From positions 1 through 5,958 of the forward strand of contig JAFWYI010000186.1 of the NCBI GenBank assembly GCA_017522745.1: a stretch of DNA of 5,958 nt, in the 5' to 3' direction. Shown piece by piece: positions 5,953 through 5,958 of the stretch. The translations under genes were made by a program, and so were the position numbers. This stretch comes from Mailhella sp. GTDB taxonomy: Bacteria > Desulfobacterota > Desulfovibrionia > Desulfovibrionales > Desulfovibrionaceae. Every line of letters begins with the position of its first letter. The stretch's first letter is position 1. The notes beneath the pieces are model-generated. The model ran no database searches, was not told the origin of the DNA, and saw only the letters and a program-made list of their open reading frames with translations.

Positions 5953-5958
5953 GCTCTC

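Noticed and set aside
1..5958. Defence system, mobile element, CRISPR array or tRNA gene
   Set aside because: I saw no repeat array, transposase or integrase motif or tRNA cloverleaf; the window is accounted for by metabolic and transport genes.

Overview
The window looks like the chromosome of a sulfite-respiring member of the Desulfovibrionaceae, most likely Bilophila or a close relative. The strongest pointer is a dissimilatory sulfite reductase beta subunit (DsrB) fused in frame to DsrD. That fusion is published for the taurine-degrading Bilophila wadsworthia, whereas in Desulfovibrio dsrB and dsrD are separate genes. The moderately high GC content and the dsrA-dsrB-dsrD-cbiA gene order agree with this family. 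The species call is an inference from these features alone.

Positions 1-1764 (+ strand) hold the 3' end of dsrA and a complete dsrB-dsrD fusion gene, 18 bp apart and clearly one transcription unit. Both use a narrow codon set typical of very highly expressed genes. Positions 1765-1894 are non-coding and contain three stem-loops in a row followed by a near-perfect intrinsic terminator. Positions 1952-3334 (+ strand) encode a CbiA/CobB-type cobyrinate a,c-diamide synthase homologue. It is the usual dsr-linked amidase, probably acting on the siroheme-type cofactor of DsrAB (DsrN-like) rather than, or as well as, on corrinoids. Because of the terminator it should need its own promoter or read-through.

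Positions 3335-3452 are a convergent intergenic region with two inverted repeats, one with a perfect 13-bp stem. Positions 3453-5952 (- strand) hold a tightly packed ABC importer of the polar amino acid (HisJ/HisMQ) type, in the order permease, periplasmic binding protein, permease on the coding strand, with overlapping genes. The ATPase is not in the window and probably lies beyond the right edge. The binding protein keeps the carboxylate-binding arginine of the family but has Ser where the amino-group-binding Asp normally sits, so its ligand may not be an ordinary alpha-amino acid.

The dsr genes and cbiA form one functional theme: sulfite reductase, its tethered activator and a cofactor-modifying enzyme. 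The transporter is a separate, oppositely oriented operon with no visible functional tie to sulfite reduction. The most notable items are the DsrB-DsrD fusion and the structured 3' untranslated region behind it.
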